From: Latrodectus hesperus
Lineage: Eukaryota > Arthropoda > Arachnida > Araneae > Theridiidae
Length of the DNA stretch: 64,000 bases
Assembly (NCBI GenBank): GCA_037975125.1
Contig: CM075853.1
Span: 71,712,109 to 71,776,108 of the forward strand
Reading direction: 5' to 3'
Below, one piece after another: positions 13,801-28,800 of the stretch (position 1 is its first letter; every line of letters begins with the position of its first letter). The position numbers were made by a program, and so were the translations under genes. The notes below the pieces were generated by a model, which was given only the letters and a program-made list of their open reading frames with translations, was not told the origin of the DNA and did no database searches.

Positions 13801-16800
13801 CATATCTGACCAGCCAAAAAATTGCGCTTGTCTTCCATAAACTGATGATCTTTTATAATTATTTTTCAAACCAGTAAGTTATTTAAACTCAAAAAGCTAT
13901 TTGTAAATACTATATGTGATAATGATAATTAACAACATAACACAACAATGATCAAAGCAATTCTGTAAATTAATAAAACATGTTATATAAATTTTAAATG
14001 AATTTGTTTAAATAGTTACAATAATTGTAAACTATTTTTAAAAAAATGTAAAAACATTTAAATCAATAAACTAAAATTCTATATTTACTTACTGTATTCT
14101 CTGCTTTGATGTTCTTTTGCTGAACAACTTTCTTTTTAGGCCCCTTCTTTTCCAAGCGCTTTGTTTCACCTTGACTTGAGTCAGCAGCAGTAATCAACTT
14201 TTGCAAATCTTGTGTTTTCTTTTCTCTCTCTTTCTTTCTTAACTCAATTTTTCGCAATTCATTTAACAAGGTTTGCTCTTCTTCAACCTATCATAAAGTA
14301 ATAATTAGAATAAAAAATAATATCTAATTAAAATAACTTTAAATACATGTTGTTGATAATGTAGAGATGTGATCGTATTTAATATAATTTTAAATGCACA
14401 TTGATATTTGTTCCCTATTTTAAAAATCTGTTTTTGTTTCATTTCCACTATTAAATACATAAGTAATTAGGAAATCAATTTATTATTACATTAAAAATAA
14501 CTAAAAAATATTATGTAATTAAAAGATAATAAGAAAAATAGAATTTATAATGAACAATTATTTTGAAAAATAGTAACATAAGTGTAGAAGAATACAAAGA
14601 TTATTATGTAATAATTAGATTAATAGTGTAACAATTTATTTAAAATCAACTACAAATGATAAAACAAAACATTTTATTTTTATAGTACCACTCAGAAAAT
14701 ATTGAAATGAAATTTCTAGAAACTGAAAAATCTTATACAAAACACAATGTCAGAAACCAAATTAGGATCTAAAAAAAACTTGGTAAAATAATTAAGACAC
14801 AGATTATTGAAGAACTGAATTAAAAATAATGACCAAAAACAATTATTCTATTAAAAAAAATTTAACTATTCTTGGAAAAACCATTAGAATATACTGATTT
14901 CTTTAATTTTTAAGAAAATACAATAAGTGAAACACTAAACTGCTTCATATTTAAATAATAATGAAACATTATGAATATATTTGAATTAAAATTATATGAA
15001 AATATATCATAAATTATCTAACATAAGCGAATCTGGCAGCATATGTATCTCAGTCAGTAATATCTTCATATTTATGCAAATGTTTTAACTTTTACATTGT
15101 ATGTTTTAACAAAGGTATTACCCATCATGCAATAATTGGAGAAACATTAAATAAAGAAAGGTAGTTGAATTATTTAACATGCTAAATTGATTAAGAAAAT
15201 TAAAATAATTACTTTATTTAAATGCAAAAAATGTTAACATGAACATTTCCAACAGAACTTCATTTAAATTTGTAAGTAAATTTGTTTCTAACAAAATTAC
15301 ATCCATTAATTTTAAATTTAATCAGTGAATTAATTATTTTTATTTTTAAAATTTCCTAAATAAAATTGATAACATAAAATGATTTGGATGATAAAATATT
15401 TGTGATTATAAGGTAGTTTAAATCAGTTAATGATAAATATAAAGATGAAAAAGTTTTAAAAAATAGAGAAAACATTTACCTGTTCTGGAGTTCTATCATA
15501 TAATTTTATTAACTGTTCCTTTCTTTTGCGTTCATGATCAGCATCATATGCAATTAACTTAGGCTCAATATTTCCAGACGATCGTATCTAAATTAATAAA
15601 CAACAATATATTGTCGTTAGATATGGCGTTATTGGAAATATCAATCCAAAATTTAAAACACACAACTCAAGTATAAAAAAAAACATTTAAAATAATATCC
15701 AGAACAAAATAACATGAAAACAGAAATAAAAATTTCAAAATAAAAAAAAGTTTAACAAGGAAAAAAACACAAGAGGTGCAGTCTTTAAAAGGAGCACATG
15801 AAAGCTCTGGTGTTTCTAACACAATTTGCTTACCTCATTATAAATTAATAGTTTATAAGCAATATAATTAAAGTACTATTAATAAAATATATCCTTCAAA
15901 ATTTTAAAATAAAAATATTTAACAGAAATAAGGTGCACAAAATATTTTTCCATGTTAACAGACAAAATCATAATAAATATTTTTCATAAATTTAGTCTGT
16001 GTACTTAATGATTTGATATGATTATTTCATACTATGGATGTTCTAATATTTTAAATATTCATTCTTGAATTTAAAAAATGCTATATTATATTTACTTATG
16101 CTTGTTAATAAATTTAGACTTTTCTGTAAGGATTATTATATTGCTGGAAAATATGTAAACTTGTAATTTTAAAATTAATTATTTTTTGCATAAAGTAATT
16201 AAATATATACAATGAAAGTTTCCTTTTCAAACAAGATGTTGTAACAATGTTCATCACTTTCAAAGTTTAAAATGTGCTTCTTTATTATATTCCCAATATT
16301 GAAAGAATAATATATTTTCAATACTTTATTTCCCATCACGCCATTTCTTTTAGATTAAATGCTGTAATTTAAATTGTAAAGACATAGTCTTATTTCAATA
16401 TTATGATCATATGTGCTGAATATATCATCATAATTAGCAGGTATCAAACAAATAATCACATGAGAGAGTCATTTTTAGAGAAGCTTCAAAACCTATACAG
16501 AATTGTTATCCTATGAATGATTTTGGAATGGAAAGCATGCATGTCTTTTCTATTATGGTAGAAAAGTAACATAAATGTCTGGTAAAAAGTAATGAAAATG
16601 AATAAAGATTCACTTTAACCAAAAAAAATTTACTCTATTTCACCAGTAACTAAGTGCATTGTTTTTTTTAATATTTAAATTAAATCACAAGATCATTTTT
16701 AGATGAATAATTTCACAAATTATAAAAAAAAGTTTTTTTGGGATTACTTGATTTTTTGGAATATATCAACTATATAACTTTTACATTTATATTTAAATAG

Positions 16801-19800
16801 TTCCCAAATAAAATATGTGAAAAAGGGTCTATTTAGGATAAAAACATAATTGTTTTTAAAATAAATATTATAAAATTTGACTCCATAAACAATTTTAATA
16901 GTATGATATTTTGTCTTACTTGATAGTAAATTCAACTTATTTAAATATTTATGCATAACTGATAATAAAATTTTACTTAGAAAAAATAGAAAACAAAGAC
17001 AAGAGCATTATTTTGCTGATTTATTAAGTTAATTTTGATCAATTTAGACATGTCTAAAAATCAAAATGAGAAGTAATCAATAGGGTGTTTTATTTATCAC
17101 ACATTAATCTCTATGTGCATAAGAAATATATAATTTTTTTTATCTTGTAGCAAAACTGTACATTATTAAATGCATATAAACATTTAAAATTGATATACTT
17201 TTATATGACAAAAAAAATTACTGCAAATAATTTTTCAAAAATTTACATGTATTTAAAAATAAGTCACTGCTTATGTCTGTTTTTGGAGGGACAAAAATTT
17301 TACAATCAATTATTTATATTTTAATGTCATTATAAAACCATATTTCTTTTGTAGCTTTTGTTCTTAATTTGTTGATTTATATTTTTCAATGTCATGGTAA
17401 ACATAAGCAATACTTCTTTGGAAGATTTTTTTTTTTATTTCTCATTGTGCTATTTCAAAGATCATTCAAATCTTACTTATTCCTCAAAAACTCTTATTGC
17501 AAAAACTTTTATCTTTGTCAAGAAAATAAAAGAAATCCTAAACAGGATCTTATTATACATTGTTTTTTTATTATTAAGATAGAATAAATCTAATTTATCA
17601 TATTTATTAATTGTACTTAAAAATCTTCAATACTTCTTGTCAACTAAAATTACTTTTTGTATACAATTGAGCTATACAAAAAACAATTGCTTTCAAAGTT
17701 AGATAAATAAAATGGTTAATATTTTCTTTCTTTTAATTTAATCAAATAAGTAAATTAAAACATGTTTTAAATATTGATTAGTCATACTTTAAATGAACTT
17801 TTTAAAGTTAAAATAAAAAGTGGAGCATAAAAAATATTCACTATAACAACATGTATGAAAAAAATGTTTTCTATTTAACTCATATTTATCATGTTCATAA
17901 ACTAGAAAACAAGATTCTTGATTGATATAAAAGTGTTTCATTAAATTTATGGATGCATTTTCAATAAAATAATCTGTCTTAAAAGTCATTACTAAACACA
18001 ATCTTTTATAAGTGGAGTGCACAAAGAAAAAAAAAGAAAAAGGAAACAAAATAGCAAAATTTTTAACACAGTAGAAATTAATTTTTACAGTATAGAAAAC
18101 CTAATTAATTATAAGATTTACAATATTTTGTGCAGGATATTTGAAATCACATAAACATAAAACTAAAACTTCTTCTACCATTAAAATTAAAACAGAAATA
18201 AAAAAAAAAACATTTTAATCCTTGATTTTACAATGCTTACATTAATTTTTAACATAAACCTCTTACTTTAGTTAAGGTATTGCAAACATTATAATAATGT
18301 TCTTTAAGATCTTCAACAGTTCGATTCGCAAAGCGAGACCTATCCCATCGGTCTTGAATTACAATAAATCGTAGATCAAACATTTTACAAAGATCAAAGA
18401 GGTGATCTGTTTCTTGTCGAGTCCATCCATCAAAATTTAAATGCTGCATATATTCATCATCAGTATACTCTGGTACAGGAACAATCTAAAACAATGAAAA
18501 AATAATCGTAGGATTGATACTTTTTTATGTTTGTTTTACTATTTATAAATAATACATAAGTTTGAAATACTTAAAAATATCTTCATTAAATGATTTGAAG
18601 AACTTATGATATATACAGTCAAACATGAGAATAGCTCCTGCCATGTAGTCTGACAAGATTTGTTACTATACCAAGAACTGTCCATTTCCAAAAGAAGTTA
18701 AAGAGGTTATGAATTAGCAGTATTTATATACAGAGAGCTGCTCTAAAGTCCAAAGTACCACAAATATCTCATATTACTTTGGAATTTAAAGTATTAAACC
18801 TTGCACACATATTTTTACTGCCAGTAATTTCACATGTTTTTTTATTGTTTTTTTTAAATAGTTTTTTAATTTATTAAATTGTTAAGATGCCCTTTCCTTT
18901 TTTAAAAAATTAAAAGTGAAACTTTGAGATCGCAAGCATGAAAAATTGCATATAATGTTGCAGAATTTTGTTCTAATAAATCATCATTGAAATCTGTTGA
19001 TTACAATACCCACTAGCTTTGATAAGAGCTTTATAAGCACATGCAGTTTCTGAAGCTACATTAAAAAATAAAAATAATATCAGCATTGGATGCATTGACA
19101 ATATTAAAATCACTTAAAAAACCCCACAAAGAAATGGCAAAATCGCAAAGATGATTTTAATAAATGTTTCCTATGACAAATTACACAACTTTTATGACAA
19201 GAAAAATTTGCATTTCTCAGAAAATTATAACCACAATTAAAAGAAAAAATCAGATTCTCTATGAATAAAAATACATTGCACAAAAATCTACATTTAAAGA
19301 ATTTCTGTAGGAAAAAGTGCACAAATAAGTTTTCATGCAGAAGTCAGATATTGTGTATATCTCAGAGAAATGAAGGGTTAACAGAGATATGGTTCACTAA
19401 TCATCTGTAGTGATATCACTAATCATCTGTAGTGATATCACTAATGTGAGATCACTAATCATCTGTAGTGAAGTAGGAAAGACAGTAATTTTATATTAAA
19501 AAATGTTGGCAGGAAAACAGTTCCTGAAATTACAGCAAATGGCAATGCAAAAAGTAATTATTATTATTCATATTGGATCATAAGCAGATTTTCTTAAGAA
19601 TGCTCAATCTATTGGGCATTGAACTTCAAGAATATATACTTACTATATTGGGCATTGAACTTCAAGAAATTTAAAAAATAGGTGTCAGAGAAGCTTCTTT
19701 CAGCCAAATAATGTCATATATATGGATAAGGTGCTACATTAATACAATTTTGAAAATCTCATCCCTACAATATATTCTGCAAGAGCATATGTGCAATGAA

Positions 19801-22800
19801 CATATGTGAAAAGCAGTATTGTTCTCTTATAGATAGTTATCATCCAAAAATAATTGTTTATAAAATTGATAATGTAATAGAGCAAAAACATGAAGTTCTA
19901 CGACTATTCTTATCATTGTGATCTAAATACAAAAGAATTTGTGTGGTCTTCTGAGAAAAGAAAGGTAAAAGAGTGATTACTGTTAGCTTACGTTGAGACA
20001 ATCTGAATTCTCTTTTTAAAACACTATCACCCATGGCCTGATTTAACCTAATTGAGGCCTGGGGTAAAAACTTCTTGGGGGGTCTCCTTTTGCTTCACAG
20101 AAATAATAAAGAAAAACATACATAATTAGAAATTCAATACATTAGACAGAGAGAGTACAAGAATATAGCATTAATTTTGTAATTATATACAATATTGTTA
20201 AAATAATTTTCATGATAAATCAATATTATATAAAAACATATCTTATATAATAAATATTACAATTTATTTATAATTTGATACTTAAATTGTATTATAACAG
20301 ATTTCAACCTATTTCATTTTCAGAGGTTCTTTTCTAATTTTACTTTCCGCAAGACTATCAATTATATCATCTTAATCAATATTTTTTATATCAGAATTTA
20401 AGCAACACACGAAATTAAGACAATCTTTCACAAAGAATACATGATGTTATGGGAGATTTTAATCCCTTCAGCAATGAGCTAAGTGAATAAGAAACCCATA
20501 TTTTTGTAAACATATTGCAAAATTTGATATGTAAAAATATAGGATTTTGTGTGACCAAATTTGTCCATCATAATTGCATATATTTAGCAAAATTCCACTC
20601 TAAAAAGCCATGGATTTACAAAATATAAATTTTTTTATGTTCATATGATAGAGTAATCAAGAAGTTAACATAAAAGTGAAGGATTTTATACTGTACTAAC
20701 ATTTTGTTTAAAAATAGTTCATTAATGGAATTTTCTATTCAATTTAGGTCCCTCCCCCTTCTGATATGGTCCTCAGAACATATGCTCCAAACACCCCTGC
20801 CTTAATCAGGCTCTGCTATCACAGAGCTTATTTCAGCAGAATGGGAAGCACATTGCAGATATATAGAAAACATCAAAATGATTACTGGAAAAAATGTGGA
20901 CTGTTGCAGAATCTAGTGACATGACTTTCAATTGATATTAATGGTGAAGATTTCAATTCAGAAGATTATGAAACTGCTGAGAGTGAGTCAGAAAAACTTT
21001 AAATTATTGAACAATATTTTAAAACTTTAGAAGGTATATTTTAACATACATCTTCAATTATAAAATAACTTCTTTACTCTTTCAAATTAATTCGAAATTC
21101 ATGTTGAATATAATAATTATTGAGATTTGGTGATTATATAAATAATTTGGTTATTAATAATCAAGAAAGGTTATAAAAATTTTAAGTTTGAAAATTTTAT
21201 ATAAATTAATTTTATTTTCTTAGTTCATTAATTTTTTATATTAAATAAATTTTATATTTAAATTTTCAAAATTTAAATAATATATAATTTAAATTTGAAG
21301 CAATTTTATGACAATGACAAAAAAAAGATCACCAAAAGAGCCATCAATACACCAAAATATGCGGCTCTTCTAGCTTACCCTGTTGAAAATGGAGTACGGT
21401 TTGTTTCCCCAGAACCAAACAGGTATAGATTGGCAGTAGATATTTTTATGTTTAATAGACAGTAGTTAAACCGAACAGAAAATTTTACTGACACATATAC
21501 TATAGTAGACATTTGTTTTTACAAACTTGTAGGAATTGATAAAAGAGCTCTTAAAATACAGATTTCATAAAATAAAAAAATAATGTATTAGATTATTAAG
21601 ATTTGATTTTGATTTTTATCAAAAAATATTTTTTCTTTATAAATAATATATTAGAAAAGAATTATTTAGAATTTACTATATAAAATACATGCAAAATAAA
21701 ATTCATACTTACAAATAACACTTTATTTTATTGATACCACTTTCATCATACAATTTTCTTAAGATTAAACAGTATCTGAGTTTAGATTTTTTTAGGCAAC
21801 CATCTGATGCTTTGAAACCTTTTTATGTTCAGCTTCAAAACAAAACATTTAGATTTTTCTTTAATATCATTACCATTAACAGGAATGTTCATTCCTTTCA
21901 TTTTTCTCAACCAAGAAAGAAAAAGCATTTTCCAGTTTAGAATGTTTTACCACTCTACAATATTTACAAGGGAGAGCACTTTTGCTAGTGCTGTTTCTTT
22001 TTTTCCAAGATTCTTTTCCAAATTTTTAAAATAGTTGAGAGACTTGTTTGGAATTTCATGTTTTTTTAATTTTATCTTTAATATTTTTAAAGACTAAAAA
22101 TTGTCTTTTTACTTCAACAGATAAACACCTTCAACTTTTAAATTGCAACAAATCTTCAAATGAACCAGCTCTATCTATTTCTTGACAAACAGAGCATCAT
22201 AAACTGAATTGCTCAAGTGAAACAAAACCCACTACCAAATAGAAAAGCTTAAACTTATATAGAATTTTTTTTCTCTGTTCTAACATACAGAGAGAATTGG
22301 AAATTGATTTCAGCACCACAATTCTTTCCTATCAATGTCATCCATGTATCTTCAACTATAATTCCCACAAAATCTGGACTGCCAGCACACTGTTGTTACA
22401 TTGTTCAAGAATGAACCAAGTTATCACATATTATATAAAAAAGAAATCAAACAAAAAGTTTTAAAATATCATACCATAAGAAATAAAAGGAATTAAAAAA
22501 ACTGAAAAAAACTATTTGCCAGAAACAAAAGTTCACAAAACAGAGATTTTAACATATAAATAGGAGTTAAAGTTACCATTGTGTCAGAGTAAGGACTAGC
22601 CACTAGTTCATAAAAACAAGAATGTTTGTAAATGAATAAGTCAAAAATATTCTCAATATAAACGTAGTATTAAAAATAAAATTTAATTGATACAAGTACA
22701 GTAGGTACAGTTATTTAAAATTTTTTTAATCTATCTTCTAATGCCTGGATAAATATTGTAAAATCGTGACAACAACTAGCTTCTGTTCCAAATAAATAGC

Positions 22801-25800
22801 AGATTTCTCTAGTGTTTGGACATTTTACTGTTTTTAAAGTAACGTACGAAATCATGAAACATTCAATTTGGTTGGTTGGGTTTTATGGCGCAAGATCCAA
22901 ATAAGGACAATCTGTGCAAACATTCAACTTGGTGCATAGTAATGATAAAAAATATATACATACATAATATGTAATAATATTAACATTCCCAATCCAAAAT
23001 CTGCAAATGACATGAATTCTGTATTCAGAATATAGAAAAAGGTAAACATCTATTGTTTATTACATAAAACTAAACTATTTATGTAATTTTTCATCCTTAT
23101 GAAATTTAATTTATGTCATTTCTTATTACAGGGTTTTTTTTTACCATTGAATTTTCAAAATTATGTTTAAAGAATTTGAACACTGTAATTTACTAAAATT
23201 TAATGCAATCTAACGCACCCATTAAATTTTCAGAATAAAGTATCCTTTTCACCTAAAAAAGAAAAAAATGAAAAAAGCAGGACGCAACTATATTAGAGGA
23301 TCTTTTTGACACACAGTAAATTATGACACTGCAATTCTTTAGAAAAGCTACTAAATTAACTTAAGGAATATCATTCACTACATAAAAATTGTTTATATCA
23401 GCCAGTAATTTAAAATCTATATATGTTATGTAGTTAATAAAATTGATTAAGTGAAAAAAATTCTGTTAAAAATTATCAAAAACAGAAAAAGGTTTAGCTG
23501 TATTAGATGGTAAAAAAAAAACTCAAAAATTTCATCAATATTTATTTCTATACATTCTAAATCAGTATTATTAAAATTATTAAGTATACAAGATTATAAA
23601 GTTAGGACCAATATAAATACTCTTCTTTGAAAAGAATATTATATTGATGAAATTGCACTTAAGCAGATTTATAGGAAGTACTATTTTTAGACCAATCCCA
23701 AGCAATTTTGTTAAAACATTGACAGTGAGCAAACCTTTTAATGGAAAATTGTAAAAAGTCTTTGACTCTAATTATTTTGGAGAAAAAAATATTTGTTTAT
23801 ACTGTATATCATGCATACACAATGATAGCTTGTATATAATAATTCTCAAAGATACTTATTTTTATGGAAACTAAAAATTTTCTAAGCTTCAGATTTTGTT
23901 TAAAAATAAAATTGATTATTCAAAATTTTGAATTACTTAAAAATATAAGAATTCTCTTGAAATAAGACTAACAAAAACCTTTAGTACATAAATAAAGAAA
24001 AGATTTCGAACTTCAAATTAACAGGCCAAAAACAATTTTTCAAGTTTTATAATCACATTTAAAATTATAAAATCAAGATTTGTTTTTTTTTTTGCATAAT
24101 TTATAATGTTACAACATATTAAATGCAAACATCATTATGAAACTCATGGTTGCAACAAAATATTATATTATTTATAATGCTTATGCTATAAAAGTTTCAA
24201 AAATAAAATTCCTGTAAACATGATCTGATTTTTATTCAGTACTGAGAAGAACCACTCTAAACAGCTTTCTTGGGAAATAGGATTTAACACAGGTTTAAAT
24301 CCGTAGTTATGTTTTCATAGATTTACAAATTGATTACTATAAACTAAGTTTTACAAAGTACTATTAAATGGATCTTAAAATTTTCATAAAAAGTTGTAAA
24401 AAAAGCCATTTTTTTTAATTTTATGGAATTTCAAATACAGAGAACAGTGGATATTTATTTAACAATATTTAAGCAAATAATTAAACACAAATATTAAAAT
24501 ATTTTTATTTACATAACCCAAATAATTATTTTTGTGAATTCACAGAATTATCTCAAAAATATTTACTATCTTTGAAAGAAATTATTAAATGCCGGATATA
24601 CATATTTCCAAGTTACAATATACAATGATTCAGTGCAATTTTTTTTTAATTATTTACACTTTATTTTTCCTTAGTATCACTTAATTAAAAACAAATTTCA
24701 TTTATCATCACAAATCATTAAGCTTAAATCGAGAAAATTTTACCAAAAACAGTATGTCCCTGTCTTAAGACAATAAGGATAAAAAAAATGATTTGGTATA
24801 AAAATAATTTTTATTTCAATGCTAAGAAAAATTTTGATTTTACCTAGTCATTAAACACTTCGATGACTAATTAATGCTTAATGGAATTCTTTTGGTTTTT
24901 GTTATATTTTGATATCTTATATCCTATTATATATAAAATATACAGGTGATTATCAGAATTGAAATATTTTAGACTTATAAAGAATATTATATTTTAATGT
25001 TTACAAAGTACATTCAACAATGACACTTTTATTCACAGGTGTTTCCATTATTTTGATCACCATCTGCATACACCAGCATAATACTTTTAAAACTATCTTT
25101 TTATATTTAGCAAGTTTAATATCAAACTGTTGGTATTTTTAGCATCTATTTTTGTTTCCTTTTTATTCTATTAGTTTTAAGACAGAAAATGATTGCATAT
25201 ACATTTTCTATAAAAATGACTTAATGAAAAATTAAATATAATTCATACCTTATTAAATTTAGCAAATGCATATTCTTCATTCTGATCTTCTACTCTTCTC
25301 CAGTGATGAAAAACCGCACCATCCTTAAAAAAATAAAAAAAACATATAAATTAAAAATATAGAAAATACAACTTAACATAAGAAACATGCAAACAATAAA
25401 TCAAGCAAAAATTTATTTACAGAATTAAGCTTAACATGCATTTAAGAAGTAAGGAACTACACAATCATAAATACAATAAACAATCATAAAAAATTTTCAA
25501 TAATTATTACTTAATTGTACCAGTCATAAACCTTTGATCTTGAATAAGTGTAGTATTTAATTATCTTACTCTGTTACAATTTTAAAAAAAATTCTAAAGA
25601 ACTTTAAAAGTTGTTTGTCAAAAGTCAAATAATGTGCAAAAATTTATTTACAGAATTAAGCTTAACATGCATTTAAGAAGTAAGCAACTACACAATCATA
25701 AATACAATAAACAATCATAAAAAATTTTCAAAAAATATTACTTAATTGTACCAGTCATAAAACTTTGATCTTGAATAAGTGTAGCTTTCAATTATCTTAC

Positions 25801-28800
25801 TCTGTTACAATTTAAAAAAATATTTCTAAAGAACTTTAAAAGTTGTTTGTCAAAAGTCAAATTATATGCAAAAATTTATTTACAGAATTAAGCTTAACAT
25901 GCATTTAAGAAGTAAGCAACTACACAATCATAAGTACAATAAACAATCATAAAAAATTTTCAAAAAATATTACTTAATTGTACCAGTCATAAAACTTTGA
26001 TCTTGAATAAGTGTAGTATTCAATTATCTTACTCTGTTACAATTTTAAAAAAATTCTAAAGAACTTTAAAAGTTGTTTGTCAAAAGTCAAATAATGTGCA
26101 AAAATTTATTTTGCACATTATTTGCAAAATAAATTCTTCTTATATGCATGTTAAGCTTAATTCTGTGAATTAAGCTTAACATGCATATAAGAAGTAAGCA
26201 ACTACACAATCATAAAAAATTTTCAAAAAATATTACTTAATTGTACCAGTCATAAAACTTTGATCTTGAATAAGTGTAGTATTCAATTATCTTACTCTGT
26301 TACAATTTTAAAAAAAATTCTAAAGAACTTTAAAAGTTGTTTGTCAAAAGTCAAATAATAAAATGTCTTAAGTCAAATAAGCACAAAACAAAAGTCATAA
26401 CAGAATTTGATTAAAACTAAATTGTTCACTCGATTTCCACTATTTAAAATTTTATGTCAATATTTTTTCATAAGTTTTAAATTTTACTGCTGTGAAATTT
26501 TATTTAAAGTTGCTACATATACACAGTCCAGTCACATTAATGTGACCACCACGTACTTTCCACGTCAGAGTTAAATAACCAATCACAGAAGGCAGGTGGC
26601 AGCACAGTGCAGTTGAGCGTATATAAAAGGTGTTTGAGGGCTTCAGAAAACATTTCAATCGTTGGCGTAATGCAGAAACGAAGCGAAGTCCAAAAGGGCA
26701 TGATCATTGGCTTTCGGGCCAAGGGTGGAAGCATTTCCGAAACGGCTGAGTTTGTGAACTGTTCGCATGCTGCCGTGGTAAAAGTGTACCGTGCATGGCA
26801 AAATGGGACTGTCCAAAATCAACGACGTGGCAAATGCGGTGCACCACAGGCCATAGATGACAGAGGCGAACGAAGGTTGCGGAGATGCGTTCGGGCAGAT
26901 AGACGGGCTACCGTTGAGCAACTGACCACCAAAATGAACCAAGGGACTACCAAAAGTGTCTCCCAAACTACTATTCAGCGAACATTGCTGCGTCTGGGCC
27001 TCCGAAGCAGACGCCTGGTTTGTGCACCTATGCTGACTGCTGTTCATCGACGCCGAAGGCTAGAATTTGCATGCCAGTACAGCAGCTGGACGTCCACTGA
27101 GTGGCGACAGGTTGCGTTTTCAGATGAATCGCATTTTATGCTTCATCGGACAGATGGACGTTGGCATATAAGGCGTGAAACCTCTGAAAGGAACCACCCT
27201 GCAACCATTGCCGGAACGGTCCAAGCTGGAGGCGGGAGCATTATGGTCTGGGGAATGTTTCCTTGGCATTCTCTGGGTTCACTGATCATTGTGGAAGGCA
27301 CGATGGATCAATACAAGTACGCATCTGTCCTTGCGGACCATGTCCACCCCTACATGCGCATTGTTTTTCCTCAGGATGATGGCATCTTCCAGCAGGACAA
27401 TGCGAGGTGCCATACAGCTGCCAGTGTACGTGCGTGGTTCGAAGAGCACCAGGATGAATTTACCGTCCTCCCTGGCCAGCAAACTCACCTGACTTAAACC
27501 CAATTGAGCATCTGTGGGACCATCTCGATAGAGTTGTTTGTGCCATGGATCCTCAACCGCGTAATCAAGCACAGCTGGCCACGGCATTAGAGTCGGCATG
27601 GCTCAACATCCCAGACAACTCCTTCAGGGACCTAAGTGACTCTTTTCCTGCATGTTTCGCAACAGTCCGCTCTGCGAAAGGTGGTTATTTTGGCTTTTGA
27701 CAAATGGTCACATTAATGTGACTGGACTGTGTGTATATATACACAGTGAAACTTGGATAATTCGAAGCTCAAGGGACCACTGCAAAACTTCGAATTATCC
27801 AAGACTTCAAATTATCCAAGTTTTCGAAATTTCGACTTTTTTCATTTACTGCATGTGACTATATGCAATTAAATACTAGTATTAAAAGAGTAAAATTGGT
27901 ATGCATTTAACTAATACAACCATCAGGTTGAAACGATGTTTATTACAATAAAATACAAATGCACTCTGAATTACAATTTTGGAAAATATTGCGATATTTT
28001 AGATTGTTTTAAAGCGCTCAACTGATTTCTTTTTAACAGTCTTCAAGAATATTTATGGATTGAAAGATAGCTTGACTGACGTTACATTATCCTTCTGCAT
28101 AGCGACGATATTCCGCTAAATGAAAAACTGCATCACATGAAGTTGGAATCGGCCTTTCTTCAACATCATTAGCTTCTTCGGGGTCATTATCATCCTCTGT
28201 TGCATCGCTTTTGTTGTTTAGAACTTCGGATAGAATTTCTTTGTCGGATAGTTCTCCACATATTTCTACACTTTCATCAATGTTAACGTAATCATGAAAA
28301 GGCATTTCGCTTTCCCATGCATCTGGTTGAGGTAGATCTTCAAAAATCTCGCCGAGGCTCGTGTTTTCCTTAATAAACCCTGCTTTTCTGAAACAATTCG
28401 CAATTGTTTCTTCGCTGACTTTCGACCATGCATTCAAGCACATTCTTGCTGCATCGAGGATAGAAATGTTGGGCTTTTTGGAAGAATCAGAAGATGTCGT
28501 ACGACAAGGCATCAATAGAAATGTTTGAAGTTTTTGATAATACCCTGATCCATTGGTTGCACTATTGAGGTCATGTTTGATGGAAAAAAATAACCTTTAC
28601 ATTTTCCATTGCAGGGATCGACTTATGTGCCGTGCAGTTATCAATGAACAGGAGAATTTTTCTTTTGGTACGTGTGGTCAAGCTCTAACAGCTAATCTTT
28701 GAAAAGGTCTGCAGTCATCCAAGCTTTTGTGTTTGCCCTGTATTCCACTGGCTTTGTTTTCACGTTCTTGAAACAACTTGGATTGGCAGATTTTCCAATC

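Noticed and set aside
17369..18049. Several 60-86 residue open frames in DMAP1 intron 5
   Set aside because: Composition is Phe/Lys/Ile/Tyr-rich as expected of random AT-rich DNA, and they overlap one another in different frames inside an intron.
25406..26360. CRISPR-like array
   Set aside because: Units are contiguous 231-bp tandem repeats without unique spacers, in a eukaryotic intron.
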